DNA of 32,684 nt from Candidatus Woesearchaeota archaeon (GTDB taxonomy: Archaea > Nanobdellota > Nanobdellia > Woesearchaeales > UBA10216): the NCBI GenBank assembly GCA_016192945.1, contig JACPTE010000027.1, forward strand, positions 1-32,684. The letters run 5' to 3'. How positions within the stretch are numbered: position 1 is the stretch's first letter; every line of letters starts with the position of its first letter. The notes under the pieces were generated by a model. The model was given only the letters and a program-made list of their open reading frames with translations. It did not search any database and was not told the DNA's origin. Below are positions 24,402-32,085 of the stretch, in pieces. A program made the position numbers and the translations under genes.

Positions 24402-25157
24402 CTATGCGGCAGATGCAGCTTGCCTTCTTATCTTCAGGAGAATGAACCCTAAGGAAGCTAAAAACAGCCCTATTGCAAGGTATTGGGCTATGGTAAGGCC
24501 GTAGTATGTTGGGTCTTCCCTGTAGAACTCAACTGCAAACCTGAGAAGGCTGTATGAGGCAACATAGGCTGCGAAAACAATGCCCTCAAGCGATTTTGAC
24601 ATTTTCCTGTTGCCTAGCCATAGAAGGAATGCAAAAATTCCAATAAGCCCCAGGAATTCGTATAGTGGGGTTGCATGCCTCAGCTTGCCCTCGTACATGA
24701 CTGCCCATGGTACGCTTGTTTCCCTTCCTATATGCAGCCCGGTGGCAAAGCAGCCAATCCTTCCTATGGCGTGCCCTACAGCTATTGCCGGGGCTATCGC
24801 GTCAGCATATTTCCACAGGCTTATCTTTTTTCTCTTCACATAGGCAAGGAATGCCAGTATCCCCCCGAAAAGCCCGCCATGAAAAGCCAGCCCGCCGTTC
24901 CATACGCTTATTATGTCAAGGGGCCCGGAGACAGCCCAGGGGTTTTCAAGAAGGAAGACTATTCTTGCGCCTATCACGCTGCCTATTATAACCCAGGGGG
25001 CTGCGTCGTAAATAACCTCTTCATCCAGCTTTCTTCTTCTTGCCTCTCTCGCTGCAATCAGGATTGCTGCGAGGAACCCGAGGGCTGCAAAAATCCCCCA
25101 TACGTGCAGCTTCAGGAAGCCAATGTCAATGGTCTTGATTGTGCTGTAAGGAATCAT
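24402..25157 (-). CDS. lgt: Prolipoprotein diacylglyceryl transferase-like protein (Lgt)
   Basis: A 251-residue polytopic membrane protein of the Lgt family, which in bacteria attaches a diacylglyceryl group to the lipobox cysteine. Key motifs are present: GGLAFHGGLFGG with His93, GHAIGRIGCF with Arg133 matching the essential arginine, and RHATPLYE. The position of the acidic residue in the E. coli GELWG motif is not Glu here. It has about seven membrane segments. GGGTGAT precedes the ATG and the ZIP gene stops four bases upstream, so it is the last gene of the BlaI-to-Lgt operon. The operon also encodes a lipobox protein, a possible substrate; in archaea the lipid would presumably be an ether lipid. 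Confidence 0.88.
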   Translation of the reverse strand: MIPYSTIKTIDIGFLKLHVWGIFAALGFLAAILIAAREARRRKLDEEVIYDAAPWVIIGSVIGARIVFLLENPWAVSGPLDIISVWNGGLAFHGGLFGGILAFLAYVKRKKISLWKYADAIAPAIAVGHAIGRIGCFATGLHIGRETSVPWAVMYEGKLRHATPLYEFLGLIGIFAFLLWLGNRKMSKSLEGIVFAAYVASYSLLRFAVEFYREDPTYYGLTIAQYLAIGLFLASLGFILLKIRRQAASAA

Positions 25158-25161
25158 ATTA

Positions 25162-25893
25162 TCACCCTACTGCTGCCCTGACTGCCCAGATGACAACTAT
25201 TCCGAGCAGGAAAACGGCAAGCTGGATTGAGGATGCCTTTGTATCGTGCTCTTTGTTCAGCTCAGGCAGGAGGTCTCCTACTGCTATGTAAATGAATCCG
25301 CCTGCTGCAAACCCGATAAGGAAGTTATTGATGCCCTGCAGGTGTGAGAAGAAAAAGAATGTCAGCAGGGCCCCTGCCATGGCTGTCAGCCCTGTGACGA
25401 AGTTTAGCATAGCTGCCTTGAAGCGCCCCATGCCGCTGTGAAGGAGTATCCCTGCATCCCCCAATTCCTGCGGTATCTCATGCATCACAATTGCTATGGT
25501 GGCTGCTATGCCTAATTGTATGTTCACCAGGAAGCTGGCCGCTATTATGGAGCCGTCTATGAAATTGTGTATTGCGTCTCCTACTGTAACCAGGTAGACC
25601 AGCGAGACTGCCTGGCTTTTGTTCTTGTGGTTTATGTGATGGTGGTGCCAGATTAGCCTTTCCATAAGGAAAAAGGCCACCACACCGAGGAGCGCAAACA
25701 CTGGAGCGTTTCTTCCTTTCTCAAGGGCCTCAGGGAACAGGTCAAGAAAGGCGGCTGCAAGCATTGAGCCTGCTGCAAAGCTTACGAAAAAGAACAGCTT
25801 TTTCTCCCCTGCCTTCATGAAGTAAATCGCCACAAATGCAATGGAGCTTACAAGAAATACAGAAACAATGATATACGCCAGGATGGGCAGCAC
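25162..25893 (-). CDS. ZIP family metal transporter
   Basis: A 243-residue membrane protein of the ZIP (zinc/iron permease) family with about eight helices. Metal-site motifs in helices four and five are HNFIDG and HEIPQELGD; a cytoplasmic HHHHINHKNK loop is a further metal-binding segment. ZIP proteins import zinc, iron or manganese into the cytoplasm. The start is GTG, with GGGGAGG eight bases upstream. It sits 14 bp after the small membrane gene and four bp before lgt, in a tight operon. Confidence 0.9.
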   Translation of the reverse strand: MLPILAYIIVSVFLVSSIAFVAIYFMKAGEKKLFFFVSFAAGSMLAAAFLDLFPEALEKGRNAPVFALLGVVAFFLMERLIWHHHHINHKNKSQAVSLVYLVTVGDAIHNFIDGSIIAASFLVNIQLGIAATIAIVMHEIPQELGDAGILLHSGMGRFKAAMLNFVTGLTAMAGALLTFFFFSHLQGINNFLIGFAAGGFIYIAVGDLLPELNKEHDTKASSIQLAVFLLGIVVIWAVRAAVG

Positions 25894-25907
25894 TAAAACA
25901 ACCTCCC

Positions 25908-26105
25908 CTACTCAAACCTTCCCTTTACCTTGTGCTTGTCAGAATTCATTATCCTGTCAATCTCCTGCTCATAATCGCTCTTTGCAGGCTTTAAGTTCCT
26001 GGCAATTATGTACGCCACATATAAGGCCAGCACAATGGCTCCCAAAACCATGTATGTCCTGTTTTCAATGATGTTTTCAAGCAATTTGAACACCTTGCAT
26101 TTCAA
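25908..26105 (-). CDS. Small membrane protein, 65 residues
   Basis: One membrane helix (YMVLGAIVLALYVAYIIA, about 18-35) is preceded by a short amphipathic N terminus and followed by a charged cytoplasmic tail. No family recognised. The frame starts with TTG at 26105; a GTG at 26093 is possible. It sits between the CcdA-like and ZIP genes with 19- and 14-bp gaps, all on one strand, so it is probably part of the same operon and may be a partner of one of these membrane proteins. That is inference from position only. Confidence 0.55.
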   Translation of the reverse strand: MKCKVFKLLENIIENRTYMVLGAIVLALYVAYIIARNLKPAKSDYEQEIDRIMNSDKHKVKGRFE

Positions 26106-26124
26106 TCAGGATTTTGAATGATAA

Positions 26125-27252
26125 TTAATATATAATGTTTGCCCTTTTCAGCAGGAATTTCCACACGAGGGCTGCGAACAGGATGAGCATGGCAGCCCCT
26201 ATTATGTTGAATAGCTGCGTATTCTGCAGGAGCAGCCTGTCAAAATCCTCGGCAAACCCCACAGTGGTTATTACGTAATGTGAGTCTATGTAGCTGAATG
26301 CGGCAACCGAGAGCATAAGCAGGGCTGCAAATGCAATGTGCCTTGCATTGCTGCCTGTGAAAACCCTTGTTATGGCTGCTTTGTATACAAGGTATGCTGC
26401 AAGGAGAATTATTGAAAACACTATCAGCCTTCCGAACAGGTCTGCTGTTGTAAGCACAGTTGTTCCCTTGTAGGCTATGAACAGCACTCCAAGCCCGATG
26501 AGCATGAGCCCTGAGATGGCTGTTGTGGTGTGTATAATAAACTCGTGGCCGAGCATTCTGAAATTGAACTGCTTTCCCCTTATTAGCCTGTTTTCAGCAA
26601 GGTTGTATGTGTCAAATGCGAACGCCATGACAAACAGCGGGATTGCAATCCCAAGCGAGTAGAAGAACAGAAGGAGCGCTGCAGACGTGTAGTCATTGAA
26701 CGAGGCTGCTATTGAAAGTATGCCCGAAATCACAGGGCCTGAGCATGCGCTCCAGCCGACTGCGAAGAGCATGCCGAAAAGGAAGGTTCCTGGAAAGTCA
26801 TGCCTTGGCTTAATCCCGAAGTTCAGGAATGTGAATCCCTTGCCCAGAAAGGTCATTATCCCAAAAAATACGAGGATGAGCCCTATCACCTGAATTACGA
26901 GTGAGGAGTCGTTCTGGAAGTAGACGAATGATACTTTCCCAAGGTATGCTATAAGCAGCCCGAGGGCTATGAATGATGCTGAGAACCCAAGGAAGAATAT
27001 GCCTGTCATCTTAGCTATCTCCCTCTTCTCCTTGAAGGTGTATGCTATGAATGACGGCAGGACTGCAACTGTGCACGGCGAGAATATGCTGAGAATCCCT
27101 GCCAGGAACGCGATTATGAAAGATACATTCCTGAGGCTTGTCACAGCGTTAAGCGATGCAACGCCATTCATGCTGTATACATAAACGAAAATCCCTGCTA
27201 TGAAGACAATGAACAGGGAAAAAAAAAGAAGGAACAGGCTCTTTGGTTTCAT
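26125..27252 (-). CDS. CcdA/DsbD-type thiol-redox membrane protein
   Basis: About 375 residues, with nine or more membrane segments. The first ~240 residues match CcdA/DsbD transmembrane domains that carry reducing equivalents across the membrane: SIFSPCTVAVLP and GWSACSGPVISGIL hold the paired redox cysteines (Cys60 and Cys170). The C-terminal ~130 residues add several helices not in minimal CcdA. In bacteria CcdA reduces apocytochrome or copper-site thiols. Here it directly follows a CuA-type cupredoxin, whose two-cysteine site needs reduced thiols. A GTG at 27258 is possible; the ATG at 27252 is preceded by GGGTGA. Confidence 0.78.
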   Translation of the reverse strand: MKPKSLFLLFFSLFIVFIAGIFVYVYSMNGVASLNAVTSLRNVSFIIAFLAGILSIFSPCTVAVLPSFIAYTFKEKREIAKMTGIFFLGFSASFIALGLLIAYLGKVSFVYFQNDSSLVIQVIGLILVFFGIMTFLGKGFTFLNFGIKPRHDFPGTFLFGMLFAVGWSACSGPVISGILSIAASFNDYTSAALLLFFYSLGIAIPLFVMAFAFDTYNLAENRLIRGKQFNFRMLGHEFIIHTTTAISGLMLIGLGVLFIAYKGTTVLTTADLFGRLIVFSIILLAAYLVYKAAITRVFTGSNARHIAFAALLMLSVAAFSYIDSHYVITTVGFAEDFDRLLLQNTQLFNIIGAAMLILFAALVWKFLLKRANIIY

Positions 27253-27254
27253 GT

Positions 27255-27656
27255 TCACCCTTTGACAATAATGCTTGCCTTCATGTTAGGATGGCCATCG
27301 CCGCAATACACTGAGCAGTAAGCCTTGAAGGTGCCTGCCTTGTCTGCTGTGAACTCAACAAGGACAGTCCTTTTCGGGCTCAGGTGAACGTCAATATTGT
27401 ATTCAGGAAGGTTAAACCCGTGGTTTACATCAGAGCTTGTAATGAAGAGCCTTACCTTTTCCCCCTTGTTGACAACTATCTCGCTCGGGTTAAAGCCCCA
27501 CTGGAATGCACTCATGTTTATATCCTTCACAACCGGGGGCGCCTGAACTTCATTGACAGGGGGCAGCACAACCGTCTGTGGAGGTTTGCTGGCGCAGCCT
27601 GCTGCAATTAGTGCAATGCCCAAAGTTAAGATAACTGCTATTGCTAATGCCCTCAT
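27255..27656 (-). CDS. CuA-type cupredoxin lipoprotein
   Basis: 133 residues. The N terminus is a lipoprotein signal peptide with lipobox IAAGC (Cys21). After a proline-rich linker comes a cupredoxin domain with full CuA ligands: His79 in DVNHGF, then Cys114, Cys118, His122 and Met125 in YCSVYCGDGHPNM. This spacing matches subunit II of cytochrome oxidase and nitrous oxide reductase, but no oxidase is in the window. It may be an anchored electron carrier or copper chaperone. The start overlaps the M56 gene in ATGA, and the CcdA-like gene follows at once. Confidence 0.85.
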   Translation of the reverse strand: MRALAIAVILTLGIALIAAGCASKPPQTVVLPPVNEVQAPPVVKDINMSAFQWGFNPSEIVVNKGEKVRLFITSSDVNHGFNLPEYNIDVHLSPKRTVLVEFTADKAGTFKAYCSVYCGDGHPNMKASIIVKG

Positions 27657-28426
27657 TTTACCCCTCCCTTTAATATATTTTCAAAATAGGAATACTCATC
27701 AACGCTTGCCTTTGCAGAATCAATGTAGCTCCTGGTTCCCTGCCTTCTGGCTGCAAACTCGTCAGCCATTGCCTCCTCTTCTGAAAGCTCGTGCCTGAAC
27801 GAAGTGAAAAGGGAAACCGGGCTGAACAGCCTTGCAAAGAAGGCTGAGAATTTAACAAATGGCGCTCCCCTCTTTATGTGCATGAGTTCATGAAGCAGCA
27901 CTGCCTCAGATTCCCTCCTCTTGAGAAGGTCAAGCAGGCCTACAGAAAGGAAGATTGCAGGCCTTATGCTTGAAAACGAGAATGCCACAGGCCTTGACTG
28001 GTCAACAAGGTAGACTGCTGGGGGCTTTATTCCCATCCTCTCAGCCTCGCTGCTTACAAATCCTGCGAGATGCCTGTCCTCAAGCGGCCTTGCAGAGAAT
28101 GACTTGCTGTACACGAAAAGCACAGGTGCTGCAAGGGAGCCTATGATAGCTGAAAGCATTCCTGTAATTCCCAGCAGGTAAAGCGTCGGCATCAGGCTGC
28201 TGCAGCCTGAAAAAAGTGCCTTGCACCCATTGAAGAACAGGTAGTACACAAACGGGAACAGGATGGCAAACACATTGACATATACCAAAAGCACCCTCAT
28301 GTTGAGGGGGGTGCTTTTCCTGAGCATCATAAACAGGCTGGCTGCTGCAACAGCAACAGATGCCAGCACAATGCCTATCATCAGGGGGTCATTGAAAAAT
28401 GAAAATGCGCACTCATTGCATACCAT
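27653..28426 (-). CDS. M56/BlaR1-like membrane metallopeptidase
   Basis: 257 residues, with about three hydrophobic N-terminal helices, then a cytoplasmic-type peptidase domain. Zinc motif HELMH is at 179-183 and a downstream Glu ligand lies in EEEAMADEFAA near 217-223, as in M56 (BlaR1/MecR1) and M48 peptidases. It has no penicillin-binding sensor domain. In bacteria the M56 partner cleaves or inactivates the BlaI-type repressor. Here the repressor gene is directly upstream (10 bp), so the pair could work the same way. AAGGTG precedes the ATG; it overlaps the cupredoxin gene by 4 bp. Confidence 0.85.
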   Translation of the reverse strand: MVCNECAFSFFNDPLMIGIVLASVAVAAASLFMMLRKSTPLNMRVLLVYVNVFAILFPFVYYLFFNGCKALFSGCSSLMPTLYLLGITGMLSAIIGSLAAPVLFVYSKSFSARPLEDRHLAGFVSSEAERMGIKPPAVYLVDQSRPVAFSFSSIRPAIFLSVGLLDLLKRRESEAVLLHELMHIKRGAPFVKFSAFFARLFSPVSLFTSFRHELSEEEAMADEFAARRQGTRSYIDSAKASVDEYSYFENILKGGVK

Positions 28427-28436
28427 AATGGCACCT

Positions 28437-28793
28437 TTATTTCTTGAATCGCTCGTTAAAATAGCTGACAGCAGTAACCCCGAACCTGTCTATCAGCCCG
28501 TTAACAGTTGTTTCAACTATGGACTTTTCAAACTGCTTCCTGTCCTTGAGGGGGAAGTAGACATATCTTATGCCGCCCCTGCCTGTTTCAACATCCCTGC
28601 CCACAACGCCCTTCTGGTGCAGGCGGTCAAGAATCACTGCTATGCTGCTGAGGGCAACATTCCTGCCTGGCTTGAGCTGCTCATAGATGTTCCTGACCCT
28701 CATCTTCCTGTCAGGCCACAGCACCTTTATCACATCAGTCTCAAGCGGGCTCAGGACTGACTCAAAGCCAGAATTAAACTTTATTGACTTCAT
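28437..28793 (-). CDS. BlaI/MecI/CopY-type repressor
   Basis: 118 residues. Winged-helix signatures of the family include LSPLETDVIKVLW, VRNIYEQL, SSIAVILDRLHQKGVVGRD and the wing GGIRYVYFPL. The C terminus is a helical dimerisation region. Family members repress beta-lactamase or copper genes until a partner peptidase or metal relieves them. It heads an operon with an M56 peptidase and copper-type redox genes, so metal or redox sensing is likely by inference. A TTG at 28811 is in frame, but the TATA box at 28814-28826 overlaps it; the ATG at 28793 fits leaderless start. Confidence 0.85.
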   Translation of the reverse strand: MKSIKFNSGFESVLSPLETDVIKVLWPDRKMRVRNIYEQLKPGRNVALSSIAVILDRLHQKGVVGRDVETGRGGIRYVYFPLKDRKQFEKSIVETTVNGLIDRFGVTAVSYFNERFKK

Positions 28794-28813
28794 ATCCTGC
28801 CTAACACCCAACT

Positions 28814-28826
28814 ACTATAAATAGTT
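28814..28826 (-). promoter_or_regulatory. TATA-like box (and possible operator) of the BlaI-to-Lgt operon
   Basis: The minus strand reads AACTATTTATAGT, centred ~26 bp before the ATG at 28793. It is nearly palindromic (ACTATTTATAGT). A BlaI dimer could bind here and block the TATA box, which would give autoregulation; that part is inference. Confidence 0.5.
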
Positions 28827-28882
28827 TACGCCGGCTGTAACTGTTTGTTCGGGTAGCTTGCAGCTTTTGCTGCTTTTCAGAA

Positions 28883-30400
28883 TCACTTCTTCACTAACAG
28901 GGGTTCTGTTTCAGGGGAAAATGTCCCTTCCTCAGCAGCCAGCTCTATCCCCATGTCAACCAGAACCGGCTCGTCATGGCTTGCCCTGAGCGGAAGCTCC
29001 CTTACCATCAGGACAGCCAGCAGGGCAACTGCTGAGAAAACCGCTCCGAGGATGAATGCATAGTGTATGGAGTTTGCAAGGGCAATCCTCCCTGCCTCTC
29101 CTGCGCCTGAAATTGTGTCCATATGCCCTGTTGTCATGTTGATTATGCTGCCATAAATGCTTATCCCAGCCATTGAGCCCAGTGTCCTGAAAAACTGCAG
29201 TGAAGATGTGGCTATCCCGATGTGGTTCCTGTCAAACGCGTTCTGGACAGCTATGGTAAACATCGGGAAGCTTGAGCCTGCGCCCACTCCCAGTATCACT
29301 GTGTATGCTATGACCAGTGCAAAGCTGGTATTGGCATTGATTGTTGCAAGCAGCACAGCCCCGCTCAGGGCTATAACCTGGCCGGTTATCCCTGCAATCC
29401 TGTACTTTCCTGTTCGGGATATTACCTGCCCGGTCACTGCACTTGAAGCAGCAACTGCAAGCGTGAAAGGCACAAGCAGGAATCCTGAGCTGATGGCAGA
29501 CTCTCCTGCAACTCCCTGAAAAAACAGGGGCATGATTGTTATTGTGCCGAACATTGCAGGCGCCAGGAATATCATGCTTATTGAGGATGCTACCAGTATG
29601 TCATTCCTGAATATATACAGGGGCATTACAGGCTCTTTTGCCCTCTTTTCAGCTAAAATGAATGCGGCAGTCACAATTATTGATGCTGCCAGGAGCGCAA
29701 TCAGCATTGGCGAGCCCCATTCCCAGCCAGGGCTTCCCCCTAAAATCAGGAAAAGGACAAACAATGTGATTGCCGAAACAAGCAATGCAGAGCCGAGTAT
29801 GTCAAGTGAATGGCTGTGCGGCTTTGTTGACGGGAAATTCCTGTGAAGCCCGTAAATCGCAATCAGCCCGAGCGGGATGTTTATGAAGAATATCCAGTGC
29901 CAGCTTATGCTGTCTGTCAGGAAGCCCCCGACAGCAGGGCCTATCACTGACGCCAGTGCAAAGCTGGCTCCAATAAGCCCCTGGTATTTCCCCCTCGCTG
30001 CAGGCGGGAATATGTCTGCTATGCTCGCCATGGCGCACACCATTATCGCCCCGGCCCCTATTCCCTGAATCCCCCTGAAAATTACCAGCTCAAATATGTT
30101 CCCCGAAATCCCGCAAAGGACAGAGCCTGCAAGAAATACCACAATTCCCAGGATAAAGACCCGCTTTCTTCCATAAATGTCGCTAAGCCTCCCAAGAATG
30201 ATTATTGACGCAACAAACGTGAGCATGTATGCCGAGAAAATCCAGCTGAAGAACCTCAATCCCCCCAGCTCCTGGATTATTTTCGGGACAGCTGTGGCAA
30301 CTATTGTCTGGTCAAGCGCAGAGAGGAAGATTGCGAGGAGTATGCTTCCCAATAGGATGAAATTCCTGCTTTCCCTGATGCGCCTGAGCCTTGAAATCAT
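28883..30400 (-). CDS. MFS drug efflux transporter, DHA2 (EmrB/QacA) family
   Basis: A ~505-residue polytopic protein with about 14 hydrophobic segments, as in the DHA2 family of proton-driven multidrug exporters. Diagnostic motifs are [15 protein letters not shown] in helix one, [13 protein letters not shown] (motif A), [10 protein letters not shown] and [25 protein letters not shown] (motif C region). The frame opens at 30439, but a TATA-like CTATTTTAACC at about 30423-30433 is ~27 bp from the ATG at 30400, so that start is chosen. Substrate is unknown. It lies upstream of, and apart from, the BlaI operon. Confidence 0.9.
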   Translation of the reverse strand: MISRLRRIRESRNFILLGSILLAIFLSALDQTIVATAVPKIIQELGGLRFFSWIFSAYMLTFVASIIILGRLSDIYGRKRVFILGIVVFLAGSVLCGISGNIFELVIFRGIQGIGAGAIMVCAMASIADIFPPAARGKYQGLIGASFALASVIGPAVGGFLTDSISWHWIFFINIPLGLIAIYGLHRNFPSTKPHSHSLDILGSALLVSAITLFVLFLILGGSPGWEWGSPMLIALLAASIIVTAAFILAEKRAKEPVMPLYIFRNDILVASSISMIFLAPAMFGTITIMPLFFQGVAGESAISSGFLLVPFTLAVAASSAVTGQVISRTGKYRIAGITGQVIALSGAVLLATINANTSFALVIAYTVILGVGAGSSFPMFTIAVQNAFDRNHIGIATSSLQFFRTLGSMAGISIYGSIINMTTGHMDTISGAGEAGRIALANSIHYAFILGAVFSAVALLAVLMVRELPLRASHDEPVLVDMGIELAAEEGTFSPETEPLLVKK

Positions 30401-30483
30401 GAAAAAAAGGTTAAGTCTGTGGTTAAAATAGTTTTGCATTCACGCGTGAAAGTATCGTAAATTGCAGTAATCTGCGCAATTCT

Positions 30484-30960
30484 CTATATGTTTTCAAACA
30501 TTCTTTCAATGTCTTTTAAGTCAAGGTGCAGTGCTTTTATCTCATTCATCCTTTTTAGTGCTCTTTCCGTGAACCCACTCTTGGAAATAAACAGGAATTT
30601 GTATTCTCCAGTGAAGTTGATGTATTTTGATTTTTTCAACAGGTTATCCACGACATCAATGTCTGTCAGGGTATTTGTCCATTTTACTTCGCTGACTAAG
30701 ATTTTTCTTGATTTGCGGTTGTATGCAACTATGTCTATTTCCTCTCCAGCCCTGTTCCACCAGCTGCCGATATTCTCAAAGTCCAGGAGGTATCCGTTCA
30801 CTTCTTTAGTCAGGTATGAAATGAGCAGTTCTTTGCTTATGTCTTCAAATGCTTTAACAGCCATTATCAATCCATAATAAATATCACCTTTGAATGAAAA
30901 ATACCATGATGCGAAACTTTCATCACGCCATTTTTGTCCTTTATGCTCTATTATCGTCAT
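30484..30960 (-). CDS. DUF234 nuclease-like domain, stand-alone
   Basis: 158 residues matching the DUF234 region, the C-terminal domain of archaeal STAND-like ATPases. The PD-(D/E)xK-type core is visible: IGSWWNRAGEEIDIVAYN with Asp76, and LVSEVKW with Glu91 and Lys93. The usual ~300-residue ATPase and winged helix are absent; only a few residues precede the conserved FASWYF segment. It may be a separate nuclease or a remnant. The ATG overlaps the upstream TGA (ATGA) with GAGGTGAT nearby, so it is still well placed for translation. Confidence 0.7.
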   Translation of the reverse strand: MTIIEHKGQKWRDESFASWYFSFKGDIYYGLIMAVKAFEDISKELLISYLTKEVNGYLLDFENIGSWWNRAGEEIDIVAYNRKSRKILVSEVKWTNTLTDIDVVDNLLKKSKYINFTGEYKFLFISKSGFTERALKRMNEIKALHLDLKDIERMFENI

Positions 30961-31430
30961 CTAATCACCTCTCCTTTTAAGATATTATTTTGCTCATAAA
31001 ACCTCCATAAATGTTCTTTTCCGCTGGCATCTTTTAGTTTTAGCCAAAATTCATCAAGAGGAGTATTAGGATTTTTTAAATTATTCCAAAGGTCGTTTAA
31101 TCTACCTTTGGTTATTAATTCATTAGGGCTTTTTAATGTGACGGTTCTTTCACGTGCATCTATATGAATCGTTCTGATTGGGTCGTTAATTATTTTCTGT
31201 GAACCTCTTAGTTGTAACACTGCGTCCTCAAGAGAGTCTTTTATTTCACCTCTTTCAGCTCCATTAATCATATCTCCTTGTTGTAATGTTTTTGCTTCAA
31301 TTACGTAAGTGTCTATCTGCATATCCGGTGTCTCTACATTAGGAAGTTCCAGTATTTTTCTTACAACTTTCGTTTGGTCTTCAAGTATGCTTGTGATGTA
31401 TTCTTTTCCTTTTATTTTTTCGTCATACAT
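30957..31430 (-). CDS. Unknown protein, possible ExK nuclease-like
   Basis: 157 residues, no recognised family. The only suggestive motif is TPDMQIDTYVIEAKTL near 34-49, a PD...ExK arrangement (Asp36, Glu45, Lys47) that could be a restriction-like fold; this is weak. The rest includes a strand-rich IRTIHIDARERTVTLKSP. GGGTGAT lies before the ATG, and the gene is translationally coupled to the DUF234 gene by a 4-bp overlap. It is AT-rich, with codon use unlike genes to the left. Confidence 0.5.
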   Translation of the reverse strand: MYDEKIKGKEYITSILEDQTKVVRKILELPNVETPDMQIDTYVIEAKTLQQGDMINGAERGEIKDSLEDAVLQLRGSQKIINDPIRTIHIDARERTVTLKSPNELITKGRLNDLWNNLKNPNTPLDEFWLKLKDASGKEHLWRFYEQNNILKGEVIR

Positions 31431-31450
31431 ATTATCACCCTTTAGCCGAG

Positions 31451-31479
31451 TTCGAAATTTATCACTATCTTCGAAATAT
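31451..31479. repeat. Direct repeat TTCGAAAT, two copies 19 bp apart
   Basis: TTCGAAAT at 31451-31458 and again at 31470-31477. Each holds the palindrome TTCGAA. They lie in the 48-bp gap upstream of the 157-residue gene and could be paired operator half-sites, or chance in an AT-rich gap. Confidence 0.3.
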
Positions 31480-32084
31480 TAATTAAATCTTATTCTCGAA
31501 AACTTTTTCCTTTCTTCACGAATTGATTTGAAAGCTTGTTCAGATAGGTCTGAATTTTTAATAGTCAATGATAAACTTTCAAATGTTGCTTTTAATTTTC
31601 CGTGTTCCCTGAACTTTAAACCGGTGTCCAAAAGAAATTTGATGAACAAATAGATGTTTATGCAAAAAGTGTCTTCTTCTAAGTACCCTTTAAGATTATC
31701 AGATTCAACAAGATTTCGGTGTATGCTTAATAACAGAATTTTTAAATCTAATAAAGTAGACTTCACAGCTTCATCAATAGTTAAATTTCTATATCTTAAA
31801 TTCGCATAGGCTGTGAAAACATATTGGTGTAAGAGAAAGTTTTGTTGACCTATTTTATCATCGGCTTCTTCATTTAAATATGGGAATTTTTTATTTAATT
31901 CTTTAGCCTGCAACTTTCTCAATTTCGGAGCCACTATTTTGAAATTCTCTATGTTTAAAATTTCATCATTATTCTTACTTATGCTTTGTTTTGCAGCTTC
32001 CAATAGTTTATTGTCCAACACATAAAATAATTTAATTACAGCGATTTTTTTAAAATCACTTATGTAAATCTCGTCTTTTTTCAT
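31479..32084 (-). CDS. Unknown helical protein, 201 residues
   Basis: No family recognised. It is AT-rich and mostly helical, with segments such as KLRKLQAKELNKKFPYLNEE and INIYLFIKFLLDTGLKF. No signal peptide, metal site or nuclease motif was seen. The upstream metallopeptidase gene ends one base before its start, and GGAGGAT in that gene's tail serves as its ribosome site. The two therefore form one operon and may act together. Confidence 0.5.
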   Translation of the reverse strand: MKKDEIYISDFKKIAVIKLFYVLDNKLLEAAKQSISKNNDEILNIENFKIVAPKLRKLQAKELNKKFPYLNEEADDKIGQQNFLLHQYVFTAYANLRYRNLTIDEAVKSTLLDLKILLLSIHRNLVESDNLKGYLEEDTFCINIYLFIKFLLDTGLKFREHGKLKATFESLSLTIKNSDLSEQAFKSIREERKKFSRIRFN

Positions 32085-32085
32085 T

